In this document: in pieces, positions 26,541-35,512 of the stretch
Position numbering within the stretch: position 1 is the first letter of the stretch
Layout of the letters: every line of letters begins with the position of its first letter
Assembly (NCBI GenBank): GCA_036268295.1
Contig: DATAUK010000053.1
Coordinates: forward strand, 1 to 54,879
DNA from: DATAUK01 sp036268295
GTDB lineage: Bacteria > Actinomycetota > Actinomycetes > JAFAQI01
Length of the DNA: 54,879 bases
Direction: 5' to 3'
Made by a program: the position numbers and the translations under genes
The notes under the pieces: model-generated
What the model was told of the DNA's origin: nothing
The model's database searches: none
The model's input: the letters and a program-made list of their open reading frames with translations, nothing else

Positions 26541-27698
26541 ATGCCTGAGGCCTACATCGTCGAAGCAGTGCGCACGCCGGTCGGCAAGCGGGGGGGCGGG
26601 CTCTCGGGAGTGCACCCCGCCGATCTCGGTGCCCATGCGCTGACCGCACTGGTCGACCGGTCCGGAATCGATCCGGCTGCCGTCGAGGATGTCGTGTTTG
26701 GCTGCCTCGACACCCTCGGCCCGCAGGCCGGCGACATCGCCCGCACCTGCTGGCTCGCGGCCGGATATCCGGATGAGGTGCCGGGCACGACTGTCGATCG
26801 GCAGTGCGGCTCCTCGCAGCAAGCCATTCACTTCGCGGCGCAGGGCGTGATGAGCGGCACGCAAGACGTGGTCGTCGCCGGCGGCGTGCAGAACATGAGC
26901 AAGATCCCGATCGGGGCGGCCTTCTACGCCGCCCGGGCGATCGGGGTCGAGGACGTCGACCCGTTCAGCGGCTCGATCGGCTGGACCAAGCGGTACGGCG
27001 ACGCGCCGGTCAACCAGTTCCACGGTGCCGAATTGATCGCCGACAAGTGGAGCATCAGCCGCGAGGACATGGAAATCTTCGGCCTCGAGTCGCACCGTCG
27101 CGCGATCCAGGCGATCGACGACGGCCGGTTCGACCGTGAGATCGCGGCGTACGGCGAGATCTCCGTCGACGAGGGTCCACGGCGCGGCTCGACGTTGGAG
27201 AAGATGGCCTCGCTCGCGGCAGTCGTCGAAGGCGGCCGGATCACCGCCGCGGTGGCATCTCAGATCTCGGACGGCGCGGCAGCGCTGCTCGTGGTGTCCG
27301 AGCGCGCGTTGAAAGAGCACAACCTCACGCCGCGAGCCCGGATCCACCACCTGTCGGTGCGCGGCGCCGACCCGATCTACATGCTGACCGCGCCGATCAA
27401 CGCCACGGAATACGCGCTGGACAAGACCGGGATGAGCCTCGAGGACATCGACCTGGTCGAGATCAACGAGGCGTTCGCACCGGTGGTCCTCGCCTGGCAG
27501 AAGGAGACCGGCGCCGACCTGGCCAAGGTCAACGTCAACGGTGGCGCGATCGCCCTCGGCCACCCGCTCGGCGCGACCGGCGCCCGGTTGATGACGACGC
27601 TGCTTCACGAGCTCGAGCGCACCGGCGGCCGCTATGGTCTGCAGACGATGTGCGAGGGCGGCGGCCAGGCCAACGTCACGATCATCGAGCGTCTCTAG
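26541..27698 (+). CDS. acetyl-CoA acetyltransferase / thiolase, FadA5-like
   Basis: The 385-residue thiolase has all catalytic residues: nucleophile Cys89 in VDRQCGSSQQA, His341 in ALGHPLGATGAR and Cys371 in MCEGGGQAN. VAGGVQNMSKIPIGAAF follows the nucleophile, as in the steroid side-chain thiolase FadA5 (from memory). It should cleave a 3-ketoacyl-CoA to acetyl-CoA and a shortened acyl-CoA. It is divergent from the FadE/FadD3-like operon and shares its operator. Confidence 0.94.
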   Translation: MPEAYIVEAVRTPVGKRGGGLSGVHPADLGAHALTALVDRSGIDPAAVEDVVFGCLDTLGPQAGDIARTCWLAAGYPDEVPGTTVDRQCGSSQQAIHFAAQGVMSGTQDVVVAGGVQNMSKIPIGAAFYAARAIGVEDVDPFSGSIGWTKRYGDAPVNQFHGAELIADKWSISREDMEIFGLESHRRAIQAIDDGRFDREIAAYGEISVDEGPRRGSTLEKMASLAAVVEGGRITAAVASQISDGAAALLVVSERALKEHNLTPRARIHHLSVRGADPIYMLTAPINATEYALDKTGMSLEDIDLVEINEAFAPVVLAWQKETGADLAKVNVNGGAIALGHPLGATGARLMTTLLHELERTGGRYGLQTMCEGGGQANVTIIERL

Positions 27699-27866
27699 GA
27701 GTCAGCTCCAGGTTCGGGGGACACGACGAGCCGCTTCACCCATCGCCTGGGCATTGCCCTCGCGTCCGCAGCCGCGTCGGTCGTCGGGCTCCGCTCGGCG
27801 CAGGCCGTCGCGCCGTGCCGGTCTCGTGCGCGGTCTACGACCGCATCACACAGCAATAGCCGGAAA

Positions 27867-27895
27867 TTGTCGGCAACTCGCGAATCGATCAAAAT
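27867..27895 (+). promoter_or_regulatory. possible promoter of a small membrane protein gene
   Basis: TTGTCG at 27867-27872 and CAAAAT at 27890-27895 are 17 bp apart, upstream of GGAGG at 27907-27911. The rest of the 219-nt gap after the thiolase (27699-27866) shows nothing recognisable. Confidence 0.3.
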
Positions 27896-27917
27896 AGGGG
27901 AACTCCGGAGGCTCGTG

Positions 27918-28115
27918 ATGATGGTCTGGGTGATCGGTATCGCCGTCGGCATCGTCGTACTGGTCGTCCTCGGCTGGGCCTTCAAGTCCGTGGTGCCGAG
28001 AGACCAGCGATCCACCAACCCCAATCTGGCCGAGGACATGGACCAGATGCCGGCCACGCTCCGCACCCCGGTCGCACTGCCGATCCAGGACCACTCGTTC
28101 GACAAGCCACGCTGA
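27918..28115 (+). CDS. small single-TM membrane protein
   Basis: The 65-residue product begins with one hydrophobic helix (VWVIGIAVGIVVLVVLGWAF) followed by a polar tail ending PIQDHSFDKPR. No family is recognised. A perfect GGAGG lies 6 nt before the ATG at 27918, which argues that it is a real gene even though its neighbours are catabolic genes. Confidence 0.7.
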   Translation: MMVWVIGIAVGIVVLVVLGWAFKSVVPRDQRSTNPNLAEDMDQMPATLRTPVALPIQDHSFDKPR

Positions 28116-28149
28116 GTCACGGACGAAACGACCGGTCTCGGTCTCGGGG

Positions 28150-29310
28150 TCAGCCGCGCGGCAGGCCGAGCATGCGTCGGGCAATGATGTCGCGCTGGAT
28201 CTCGTTCGACCCGCCATAGATGGTGTCGGCGCGGCTGAACAGGAACAGCCGTTGCAAGTCGTCGTAGTCGGTGCTGCCGTCGCCGACGTCCAGCGAGGCC
28301 GCGCCCTGCACGGCCATCGCGAGCTCGCCGAGTCGCTGGTGCCACGGCGCCCACAACAGCTTGGAGATCGAGGCCTCGGCGCCCGGGGTGTCGACCGCGA
28401 GCATCCGCAGCGCCGTGTAGCGCATCACCCGCAGCTCGATCCAGGCCTGCGTCAACCGGTCGGCGATCACCGGGTCGTCGATCGCACCGGTACGACGAGC
28501 GACGTCAAACACCCGCTCCAGCTCGTCGGCGAAACCGATCTGCTGACCGAGAGTGGCCACACCACGCTCGAAGCCCAAGGTGGCCATGGCGACCCGCCAG
28601 CCGTCACCCGGCTCGCCAACGATGTTCTCAGCTGGTGTGCGGGCGCCATCGAAGAAGACCTCGTTGAACTCCGAGGTCCCGGTGATCTGGCGGATCGGTC
28701 TGATCTCGACGCCGTCCTGATGCATCGGCACCAGTAGGTAGGACAGGCCGCGATGCTTCGGCGCCTCGGGATCGGTGCGCGCCACCACGAAACACCAGTC
28801 GGCCAGATGCGCGAACGAGGTCCACACCTTCTGACCGGTGACCACCCACCCGTCGCCGTCGCGGATCGCCTTGGTCGCAACGTTGGCCAGGTCCGAGCCG
28901 GCGTTCGGCTCGGAGTAACCCTGGCACCACAGCTCGTCACCGTTGCGGATCGGCGGCAGGAACCGCTTGCGCTGTGCGTCATTGCCGCACGCGATCACGG
29001 TGGGCGCGAACAGGTTCTCCCCCATGTGGTTGACCCGGTGCGGCGCGCGCGCCTTGGCGTACTCCTCATGGAAGATCACCTGCTGAACCAGCGAGACGTC
29101 GCGGCCGTGCGGCGCCGGCCAGCCGAGCCCGATCCAGCCGTCCGCCCCGAGCATCCGCTCCCAGGCACGTCGCTGGTCGAACGCCTCGTGTTCCCGCCCC
29201 GGTCCGCCGGCGTCGCCGAGCGCGGCGAACGCGCCGACCAGATGAGTGCCGAGCCAGTCGCGCACCTCGGCGCGAAACGCCTCGTCCTCGGCCGAGAACC
29301 GCAGATCCAC
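28150..29310 (-). CDS. acyl-CoA dehydrogenase
   Basis: The 386-residue enzyme has WCQGYSEPNAGSDLANVATK, GQKVWTSFAHLADWCF and YGGSNEIQRDIIARRMLGL. The MCAD-type Glu position is Gly. Unlike the other FadE genes here it has no neighbouring small subunit, so it may be a homotetramer or partner one encoded elsewhere. The GTG start at 29310 follows a TACGGT -10 (complement of 29317-29322) by 6 nt. It is divergent from the alpha/beta hydrolase, with the operator at 29343-29355 between them. Confidence 0.93.
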   Translation of the reverse strand: MDLRFSAEDEAFRAEVRDWLGTHLVGAFAALGDAGGPGREHEAFDQRRAWERMLGADGWIGLGWPAPHGRDVSLVQQVIFHEEYAKARAPHRVNHMGENLFAPTVIACGNDAQRKRFLPPIRNGDELWCQGYSEPNAGSDLANVATKAIRDGDGWVVTGQKVWTSFAHLADWCFVVARTDPEAPKHRGLSYLLVPMHQDGVEIRPIRQITGTSEFNEVFFDGARTPAENIVGEPGDGWRVAMATLGFERGVATLGQQIGFADELERVFDVARRTGAIDDPVIADRLTQAWIELRVMRYTALRMLAVDTPGAEASISKLLWAPWHQRLGELAMAVQGAASLDVGDGSTDYDDLQRLFLFSRADTIYGGSNEIQRDIIARRMLGLPRG

Positions 29311-29316
29311 CCGCTT

Positions 29317-29355
29317 ACCGTACTGTGCACCCAGACCAAATATGACGACCCGTCA
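29317..29355. promoter_or_regulatory. operator TGACGACCCGTCA overlapping the hydrolase start codon
   Basis: The operator at 29343-29355 begins at the second base of the ATG (29342-29344) of the hydrolase gene and covers its first codons. For the minus-strand FadE gene, TACGGT is the -10 (29317-29322). A repressor here would block FadE initiation and act as a roadblock just inside the hydrolase gene. Confidence 0.7.
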
Positions 29356-30244
29356 GACGACTGTCACGGCGAACGGACTGACCTTCGCTGCGCTGACGTG
29401 CGGCGAGGAGGGCCCGCTGGCCTTGTGCCTGCACGGCTTCCCTGACTCCCCGCACACCTGGGACGCGCTGCTGCCCGAGCTCGCAACCGCCGGGTTCCGC
29501 GCCGTCGCTCCGTGGACCCGTGGCTACGCCCCGACCGAGGTGCCGGCCGACGGCGACTATTCAGGGGCAACCCTGACCGCGGACGCCAACGCGCTTCACG
29601 AAGCCCTGGACGGCGACGGCGACGCAGTGCTGGTCGGCCACGACTGGGGCGCGATGACGGCGTACGCCGCGGCCGCGTCCGAGCCGGAGCGCTGGCGACG
29701 ACTCGTGACGATCGCGGTGCCGCCGGCCGAGGTCGCCGTCAACGCGTTCTTCCACTATCGACAGCTGAGGCGGAGCTTCTACGTCTTCTTGTTCCAGACC
29801 CCGCTTGCCGAGCTGGTCGCGGGTGCGGACGACCTGCGGTTCATCGAGCAACTCTGGCGCGACTGGTCGCCGACGTACGACCCGACCGCTGACCTGGTTC
29901 ATGTGAAGGCCGCACTCCGCGACACCGCGAACCTCGCCGCCGCGATCGGCTACTACCGCGCGATGTTCACGGCCGGCTTCACGCAGACCCCGCCGGCGCA
30001 GCCGACGCTGTATCTGCACGGAACCGACGACGGTGCCTTTGGCATCGAGGGTGTCGAAGGCACTGCCGCTGCGCTGTCGGCCGACTCGCGGATCGAGATC
30101 ATCGATGGCGCCGGGCACTTCCTGCACCTCGAGCGACCGGCAGCGGTCAACCGACTGATCCTCGACTGGCTCGTCACCCCCAGTCCGAGTGATCAGTCAG
30201 ATCCACCCGGTGCCCGAGCGCCCGGTGGGTCTGACACAAGCTAA
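29342..30244 (+). CDS. alpha/beta hydrolase, epoxide hydrolase/dehalogenase-like
   Basis: The 300-residue protein has the oxyanion segment HGFPDSPHTW, the nucleophile elbow GHDWGA with Asp101 instead of Ser, and the catalytic His259 in GAGHFLHLERP. An Asp nucleophile points to the epoxide hydrolase/haloalkane dehalogenase branch. No in-frame alternative start exists downstream, so the ATG at 29342 stands although the operator covers it. The last 16 or so residues (DQSDPPGARAPGGSDTS) are encoded by a 40-nt hairpin repeat, an apparent late extension of the C-terminus. Confidence 0.9.
   Translation: MTTRQTTVTANGLTFAALTCGEEGPLALCLHGFPDSPHTWDALLPELATAGFRAVAPWTRGYAPTEVPADGDYSGATLTADANALHEALDGDGDAVLVGHDWGAMTAYAAAASEPERWRRLVTIAVPPAEVAVNAFFHYRQLRRSFYVFLFQTPLAELVAGADDLRFIEQLWRDWSPTYDPTADLVHVKAALRDTANLAAAIGYYRAMFTAGFTQTPPAQPTLYLHGTDDGAFGIEGVEGTAAALSADSRIEIIDGAGHFLHLERPAAVNRLILDWLVTPSPSDQSDPPGARAPGGSDTS
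30196..30235. terminator. 40-nt hairpin repeat, copy 2
   Basis: The arms GTCAGATCCACCCGG and CCCGGTGGGTCTGAC pair over 15 positions with one G-U and one mismatch around a 10-nt loop. The element lies inside the last codons of the hydrolase gene and just before the convergent isochorismatase-like stop, a position suited to a bidirectional terminator. Confidence 0.65.
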
Positions 30245-30858
30245 GACCAGAGCGCGACGACGTCGTCGGTTGTGACGATCGTCGCGAGCAGCGACAGCGT
30301 GTTGTCGAGGACGGCGTCGGCGTACGACGACGGCACGCCGGCGACTGCGTCGCGGACCAGCACGACCTGGTAGCCGAGGTTGACCGCGTCCATCACCAGG
30401 TTGGTGACCGCGATGTTGACCGAGACGCCGACGACGACGATCGTCGTCACGCCGAGATTGCGCAGCACCGGGTCGAGATCGGTGCCGGCCATCGGGTTGA
30501 GGCCGTGGATGCGGGAGAGCACGAAGTCGCTGCCGGCAACCGCGAACTCGGGGACGACGTCGGCGGCCGGTGTGCCGAGGTCCATTCGGACCGATGACCG
30601 AAGTAACGCGCCGAACAGCCGGGCGTTGTGGTTCGAGCCGCGGTCGTCGGGCCGGCGGCCGGCGACGCAGTGCACGACCGGCACTCCCGACGCACGGGCC
30701 GCCGCGCACACCCGCGCGCCGTTCGGGATCACCGTCGCCGCCGCAGCCGCTGCGAGCTCTGGCAGCACCGAATCGGCGCCGATGACGCCGTTCTGGCACT
30801 CGCTCGTGACGACCACGCTGCGCGCCGGGTCGAGCAACGAGGAAACGTCCAGCGGCAT
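30241..30858 (-). CDS. isochorismatase-like protein lacking the catalytic triad
   Basis: The 205-residue protein has the cysteine-hydrolase fold: SECQNGVIG near the start, VPVVHCVAGRRPD, and GVSVNIAVTNLVMDAVNLGY near the end. The family triad Asp-Lys-Cys is replaced: Glu20 for Asp, Arg116 for Lys and Ala150 where the nucleophilic Cys should be. It therefore cannot use the usual chemistry and may be a binding protein or a different enzyme. It starts 5 nt after the alcohol dehydrogenase stop and ends the 33402-30241 operon, overlapping the hydrolase stop by four bases on the other strand. Confidence 0.85.
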   Translation of the reverse strand: MPLDVSSLLDPARSVVVTSECQNGVIGADSVLPELAAAAAATVIPNGARVCAAARASGVPVVHCVAGRRPDDRGSNHNARLFGALLRSSVRMDLGTPAADVVPEFAVAGSDFVLSRIHGLNPMAGTDLDPVLRNLGVTTIVVVGVSVNIAVTNLVMDAVNLGYQVVLVRDAVAGVPSSYADAVLDNTLSLLATIVTTDDVVALWS

Positions 30859-30863
30859 CGGCG

Positions 30864-31916
30864 TCAGAACGTCAGGACGCCGCGCGCGGTGATCTCGCCG
30901 GCCTCCATCGCGTGGACGGCGGCGCGCATATCCTCGAGCGGGTAGCTCGCCGAGACCAGCTCATCGAGCTTGAGCCGGCCACGCTGGTACAGCTCGACGT
31001 AGCGACGGACGTCGCGTTGCGGGCTCGACGATCCGTAGCGGCAACCGAGCACCGACTTATCCAGATACATCGACGCGACGTTGAACGATGCCTCGTCGGC
31101 AAAGCCCGGGACGCCGAGCATCACGCAGGTGCCGCCCCAGTCGAGCAGCTCCATCGCGGCGCGGATCAGCGCGACGTGGCCGACGCACTCGAAGGCGAAG
31201 TCAACGCCGGTCTTGGCGAGGTCACGGACCGCCTCGGTGCTCTCGACGAAGTCGGTCGCGCCGAACGCAATCGCGATGTCCCGCTTTCGCGGGTTGTTGT
31301 CGACCGCGATGATCCGGCCGGCTCCGGCGAGCGCCGCGCCCTGGATCACGTTCAGCCCGATGCCCCCGACACCGATCACCATCACGGTCGCGCCCTCCGG
31401 CACCTTCGCCCGGTTGAGCACCGCGCCGATCCCGGTCAGCACCCCGCAGCCGATGAGCGACGCCGCGGCGAACGGCACATCCGCCGGGATCGGCACCGCC
31501 TGGTTGGCCTTGACCACGACCCGCTCCGAGAAGACCGAGGCGTTGGCGAAGGCGTACGCGGGCTCGCCGCGCCAGGTGAACGGCTGCGGGCGTTCCCCGA
31601 ACGTCGACCGGCACATCGTCGGCGAGCCGGCATCGCAGTACTGGCAGGCGCCGCAGTTGCCGAGTGTCGAGAGCACGACGTGGTCGCCCTCTCGCACCGT
31701 GGTGACCGAGTGGCCGACCGCCTCGACCACTCCCGCGCCTTCGTGCCCGAGCACCACCGGCGTCGGGAACGGGATCGTGCCGTTGATGACCGACAGGTCG
31801 CTGTGACACAGCCCGGCTGCCTGGATCGCGACGACCACCTCCCCGGGTCCTGGCTCCCGGACCGACATGTCGTCGACGACCTGGTAGTCGCTGCCGTCGT
31901 AGACAACTGCGCGCAT
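30864..31916 (-). CDS. zinc-dependent MDR alcohol dehydrogenase (class III-like)
   Basis: The 350-residue enzyme has AGLCHSDLS and GHEGAGVVEAVG for the catalytic zinc, four structural-zinc Cys in the stretch GNCGACQYCDAG...C, and GVGGIGLNVIQGA for NAD. The layout resembles the class III/NDMA-type alcohol dehydrogenases of actinomycetes. It should oxidise an alcohol to the aldehyde taken by the ALDH encoded just upstream. The ATG at 31916 has GGGAGAG at suitable spacing. The 22-nt gap to the ALDH gene marks one operon. Confidence 0.92.
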   Translation of the reverse strand: MRAVVYDGSDYQVVDDMSVREPGPGEVVVAIQAAGLCHSDLSVINGTIPFPTPVVLGHEGAGVVEAVGHSVTTVREGDHVVLSTLGNCGACQYCDAGSPTMCRSTFGERPQPFTWRGEPAYAFANASVFSERVVVKANQAVPIPADVPFAAASLIGCGVLTGIGAVLNRAKVPEGATVMVIGVGGIGLNVIQGAALAGAGRIIAVDNNPRKRDIAIAFGATDFVESTEAVRDLAKTGVDFAFECVGHVALIRAAMELLDWGGTCVMLGVPGFADEASFNVASMYLDKSVLGCRYGSSSPQRDVRRYVELYQRGRLKLDELVSASYPLEDMRAAVHAMEAGEITARGVLTF

Positions 31917-31938
31917 CTGCTCTCCCGCTGACGTGGCG

Positions 31939-33402
31939 CTAACTCGGCCAGATGATGGCTTGCAACTCGCTGTAAGCATGCAGCCCGAACGAACCCCGGT
32001 CGCGACCGACGCCGCTCTGCTTGAAGCCGCCGAACGGCGCCTCCATCTGCTGGGTGACCGTGTTGAGGTCGACGGTGCCCGCCCGCAGCAGCTTGCCGAC
32101 CCGGAAGCCGCGGCCGGCGTCCTTCGACCAGACGTAGTTGATCAGCCCGTAGTCGGAGTCGTTCGACAGCGCGATCGCCTCTTCCTCGGTGTCGAACGGG
32201 ACGACGGCGACCACTGGGCCGAAGATCTCCTCGCGCACGATCGTCATGTCGTTGCGGCAGTCCGCGAACAGCGTCGGCGCGACGTAGAAGCCATGCTCCA
32301 GCTCCGGCCGCTCGCCGCCGGCGAGCAGCGTCGCTCCCTCGGATCGCCCGGTCGCGATGTAGCTCTCTACCCGGTCACGGTGCACCGCCGAGATCACCGG
32401 GCCGACCACGGTGTCCGGCGCCGTCGGGTCACCGACCTTCAACGCCTTGGCGTACGCCGTCAAGCCCTCGACCACCTGGTCGTAGACGCCGCGCTGGGCG
32501 TAGACCCGGGTCGGCGCGGTGCAGATCTGACCGGAGTAGAAGCTGAACGTCGTGCCGATCGCGCCGATCGCCGCCGCGATGTCGGCGTCGTCGAAGACGA
32601 TCGCGGCGCCTTTGCCGCCGAGCTCCATCAAGACCCGCTTCATTTCGCCGCCCGCGACCGAGCCGATCGCGCGCCCGACCTGGGTGCTGCCGGTGAAGCT
32701 GACCATGTCGACGTCGGGCGAGTCGACCGAGGCCGCTCCGACCTCGACGCTCTGGCCCGAGATCAGGTTGACGACGCCGGCCGGGACGCCGGCCTCCTCT
32801 AGCGCCTCGGTCATCATGATGACCGACAGCGGATCCTGCGGCGCGGGCTTGACGACGACGGTGTTGCCCATCGCGAGGGCCGGCGCGATCTTGCCCGACG
32901 GGTTCGCCCACGGGTTGTTGTACGACGTGATGCAGGTGACGACCCCAACCGGCTGGCGGATCACCAGCGCGCCGGTCAGGCCGCCCTTGGCAAGCGGGCT
33001 GCTCTCGGTGACGGTCGGCGGCAACGGGATCTCAGCCGACTCCAAAGCGCCTTTGGCGTAGCGGCGGAACCGCGCCACTGCGACGTTGACCTGCAGCGCC
33101 TTGACGGTCACCGAGGTGGCGCCGGTCTCGGCCTGGGCGATCGCGGCATATTCATCGGCATGCTTGGTGATGACGTCGGCGACCCGGTGGAGGATCTCCG
33201 AGCGCAGCTCCGCGCTGGTCGCCGACCAGGCCGGCAACGCCGCCTTGGCCGCCGCCGCCGCGTCGTACACCTGCTGGCGGGAAGCCTCCGGCCCCTGTCC
33301 CACGACCTGCTCGGTCGCGGGGTTGATCACGTCGTAGTAACCGCCGTCGGGTTCGACCCACTCACCACCGATAAACAGGCGGTATTTGTCGTCGTCGTTC
33401 AC
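31939..33402 (-). CDS. NAD(P)-dependent aldehyde dehydrogenase
   Basis: The 487-residue enzyme has Glu260 in MELGGKG and the nucleophile Cys294 in SGQICTAPTR, with SFTGSTQVGR for the cofactor. It should convert an aldehyde to an acid, matching the alcohol dehydrogenase downstream. The GTG at 33402 follows TACGCT (complement of 33410-33415) by 7 nt, so the transcript appears leaderless and directly under the operator at 33418-33430. Confidence 0.94.
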   Translation of the reverse strand: MNDDDKYRLFIGGEWVEPDGGYYDVINPATEQVVGQGPEASRQQVYDAAAAAKAALPAWSATSAELRSEILHRVADVITKHADEYAAIAQAETGATSVTVKALQVNVAVARFRRYAKGALESAEIPLPPTVTESSPLAKGGLTGALVIRQPVGVVTCITSYNNPWANPSGKIAPALAMGNTVVVKPAPQDPLSVIMMTEALEEAGVPAGVVNLISGQSVEVGAASVDSPDVDMVSFTGSTQVGRAIGSVAGGEMKRVLMELGGKGAAIVFDDADIAAAIGAIGTTFSFYSGQICTAPTRVYAQRGVYDQVVEGLTAYAKALKVGDPTAPDTVVGPVISAVHRDRVESYIATGRSEGATLLAGGERPELEHGFYVAPTLFADCRNDMTIVREEIFGPVVAVVPFDTEEEAIALSNDSDYGLINYVWSKDAGRGFRVGKLLRAGTVDLNTVTQQMEAPFGGFKQSGVGRDRGSFGLHAYSELQAIIWPS

Positions 33403-33409
33403 GTCCGGC

Positions 33410-33430
33410 AGCGTATCTGACGGCCCGTCA
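33410..33430. promoter_or_regulatory. operator TGACGGCCCGTCA with leaderless ALDH promoter
   Basis: The operator is 33418-33430. The -10 TACGCT on the minus strand is one base away (33410-33415) and ends 7 nt before the ALDH GTG. The acyltransferase gene diverges on the other side, 38-122 nt away depending on its start. Confidence 0.78.
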
Positions 33431-33551
33431 GGTTTGCTGGTTCGCCCCGGCGGAACGACACCATTCGATGTCGATCGTGCCAGTCACAACCGCGCGGGCG
33501 GCTGCGGCGTCTAACGTGACGACAGGGTCGGCACGGAGCGAGGCGGTTGGC

Positions 33552-35486
33552 GTGAGCAGGCGCACACGGTCGAGCGCTCACTGGCAGGGCCTTGACGGAC
33601 TGCGGGCGCTCGCCGTCATCGCGGTGATGATCTACCACTTCGCCCCGACGTCGATGACCGGCGGCTTCCTCGGCGTCGACATCTTCTTCGTGATCAGCGG
33701 CTACCTGATCACCCGGCTGCTCGCCGAGGAGTTCCTGCGCAACGGCCGGATCAACGTGCCGCAGTTCTATCTCCGTCGTGCCAGGCGGCTGCTACCGGCA
33801 CTCGCACTTGTGCTCGTGACCGTCAGTGTCGGGGCGCTGATCTGGCGCGACCAGCTCGCCACCATCCGCGGCGGCGTGCTGGCGACGGCGGTATTCGGCG
33901 GCAACTGGTGGCTGGCCTTCGACCATCAGCCCTACTTCGTCTCCACCGGGCGCCCGAGCATGCTGCAGCATTTGTGGTCGCTCGGCGTCGAGGAGCAGTT
34001 CTACCTGCTGTGGCCGGTGATCGTCGCCGCGACGCTGGCAGCCGGCATCCGGGCGGCGGCGCGACGAGGGCTCTCACCTCGACAGGTGGTGTCGCGACTC
34101 AGCCTGATCGCGCTGACGCTCTCGGTCGTGTCGACCGGACTGACCTGGTTGCTCGCCGACCTGAGCGACGTGCCGTACGGCAGCGACGGCTCGACGCTCT
34201 ACTACGGCACCGACACCCACTGCATGGGCTTACTGCTGGGCGCGGCACTTGGAGCCTGGGCCGCCGCCGGCGTGGTGAAGCCGTCGACGCCGGACAAGGC
34301 CACGATCACGCCGCAGCCTTTGGTCCCGCCCCGCTGGACATTCCGCGCGATCGAGACCTCGGGCGTGATTGCGCTGGTGCTCTTGCTTGTGTTCATGCTC
34401 CGGCTGGCGAGCTACTCCCACACGCTCTACCGCGGCGATTTCTTCGCCGTCTCGGCACTCGTCGTGGTCGTGATCGCGGTCGCGACCCGGCGCAACAGCA
34501 TCGTCGGCCGCGTTCTCGACATCCGCCCACTGCGTTGGATCGGCGTCCGGTCATACGGCCTCTACCTCTGGCACTGGCCGATCGCGATCGTCAGCCGGCC
34601 GGGCATCGATACGACAATGCCGGTCTGGATCGACCAGATCGTGCGAGTGACCCTGACGGTGGTGGTTGCCGCCGCGTCATACCGATTCCTCGAGTCGCCG
34701 ATCCGGCGGCGCGGATTCCGGGCGGCATCGAGGGCAGCGGCCGATCAAATCCGGACCCAGTGGCGGCTGATCCCGCCGCGACTGAGCGTCACAACGCCGG
34801 TCGCGCTGGCGACCTTGACCTGCCTCGCGGCTTTCGTGATCGTCGCGGGGCCGGCGGCGCCCAAGCCGAGTGCGGCGCTCGACGCGAGCCAGGGCGGCCG
34901 CGACCTTACCCTCACGCCCAACCCGCAACCGAGCGCCATCGGGCCGACCGACCCAACCGGCGGCGCGAAGGGATCCACCCACCCGACGGCGCTGCCCAAG
35001 CTCAGCGGGTTCGGCGACTCCGTCATGCTCGGCGCGCGCCATGCGCTCGGCCAGCTGTTTCCCGGCGGCTCGCTCGATGCCGTCGTGAGCCGGCTGCCCG
35101 ATCCGATCCTCGCCGACGTCAGATCCGACGCTCGAAGCGCAAAGCTCGAGCCGCTCGTCGTGCTCGACGTCGGCAACAACGGGCTGATCGACCCTGCCGA
35201 ACTGCAACGCACCATGTCCGCGCTGTCCGGTGCCCGGCTGGTGCTGGTGCTGACCCTGCACCTCGACCCATACGACCACTCGTGGCAGAAGCCCGACAAT
35301 GCCACGATCAAGAAGGTCGTGCCGAAGTTCGCCAACGCGCGGATCGTCGACTGGAACTCACTCGCCGGCCAGCATCCGGGCTGGCTCTACCCTGATGATC
35401 TGCACCTGCGACCGAGCGGCGCGATCGCATACGCGAAGCTGATCGCCGCGTCCTACCGGACCGACGTACGGCAGGTCAGCGGCTGA
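33552..35486 (+). CDS. OafA/YrhL-type membrane acyltransferase with SGNH domain
   Basis: From the GTG at 33552 the protein has 644 residues. The N-terminal acyltransferase_3 domain has about ten membrane helices, with GLDGLRALAVIAVMIYHF, FLGVDIFFVISGYLITRLL and LWSLGVEEQFYLLWPV. A Pro/Gly/Thr-rich linker leads to an extracytoplasmic SGNH-like domain with GFGDSVMLGARHAL, DVGNNG and DDLHLRPSG. Such proteins acylate cell-surface glycans or lipids. AGGCGG 5 nt before GTG 33552 favours this start; ATG at 33468 would add 28 residues without a ribosome site. Confidence 0.88.
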   Translation: MSRRTRSSAHWQGLDGLRALAVIAVMIYHFAPTSMTGGFLGVDIFFVISGYLITRLLAEEFLRNGRINVPQFYLRRARRLLPALALVLVTVSVGALIWRDQLATIRGGVLATAVFGGNWWLAFDHQPYFVSTGRPSMLQHLWSLGVEEQFYLLWPVIVAATLAAGIRAAARRGLSPRQVVSRLSLIALTLSVVSTGLTWLLADLSDVPYGSDGSTLYYGTDTHCMGLLLGAALGAWAAAGVVKPSTPDKATITPQPLVPPRWTFRAIETSGVIALVLLLVFMLRLASYSHTLYRGDFFAVSALVVVVIAVATRRNSIVGRVLDIRPLRWIGVRSYGLYLWHWPIAIVSRPGIDTTMPVWIDQIVRVTLTVVVAAASYRFLESPIRRRGFRAASRAAADQIRTQWRLIPPRLSVTTPVALATLTCLAAFVIVAGPAAPKPSAALDASQGGRDLTLTPNPQPSAIGPTDPTGGAKGSTHPTALPKLSGFGDSVMLGARHALGQLFPGGSLDAVVSRLPDPILADVRSDARSAKLEPLVVLDVGNNGLIDPAELQRTMSALSGARLVLVLTLHLDPYDHSWQKPDNATIKKVVPKFANARIVDWNSLAGQHPGWLYPDDLHLRPSGAIAYAKLIAASYRTDVRQVSG

Positions 35487-35512
35487 TTCATCCCTCCTGA
35501 GATGCTCGAGGC

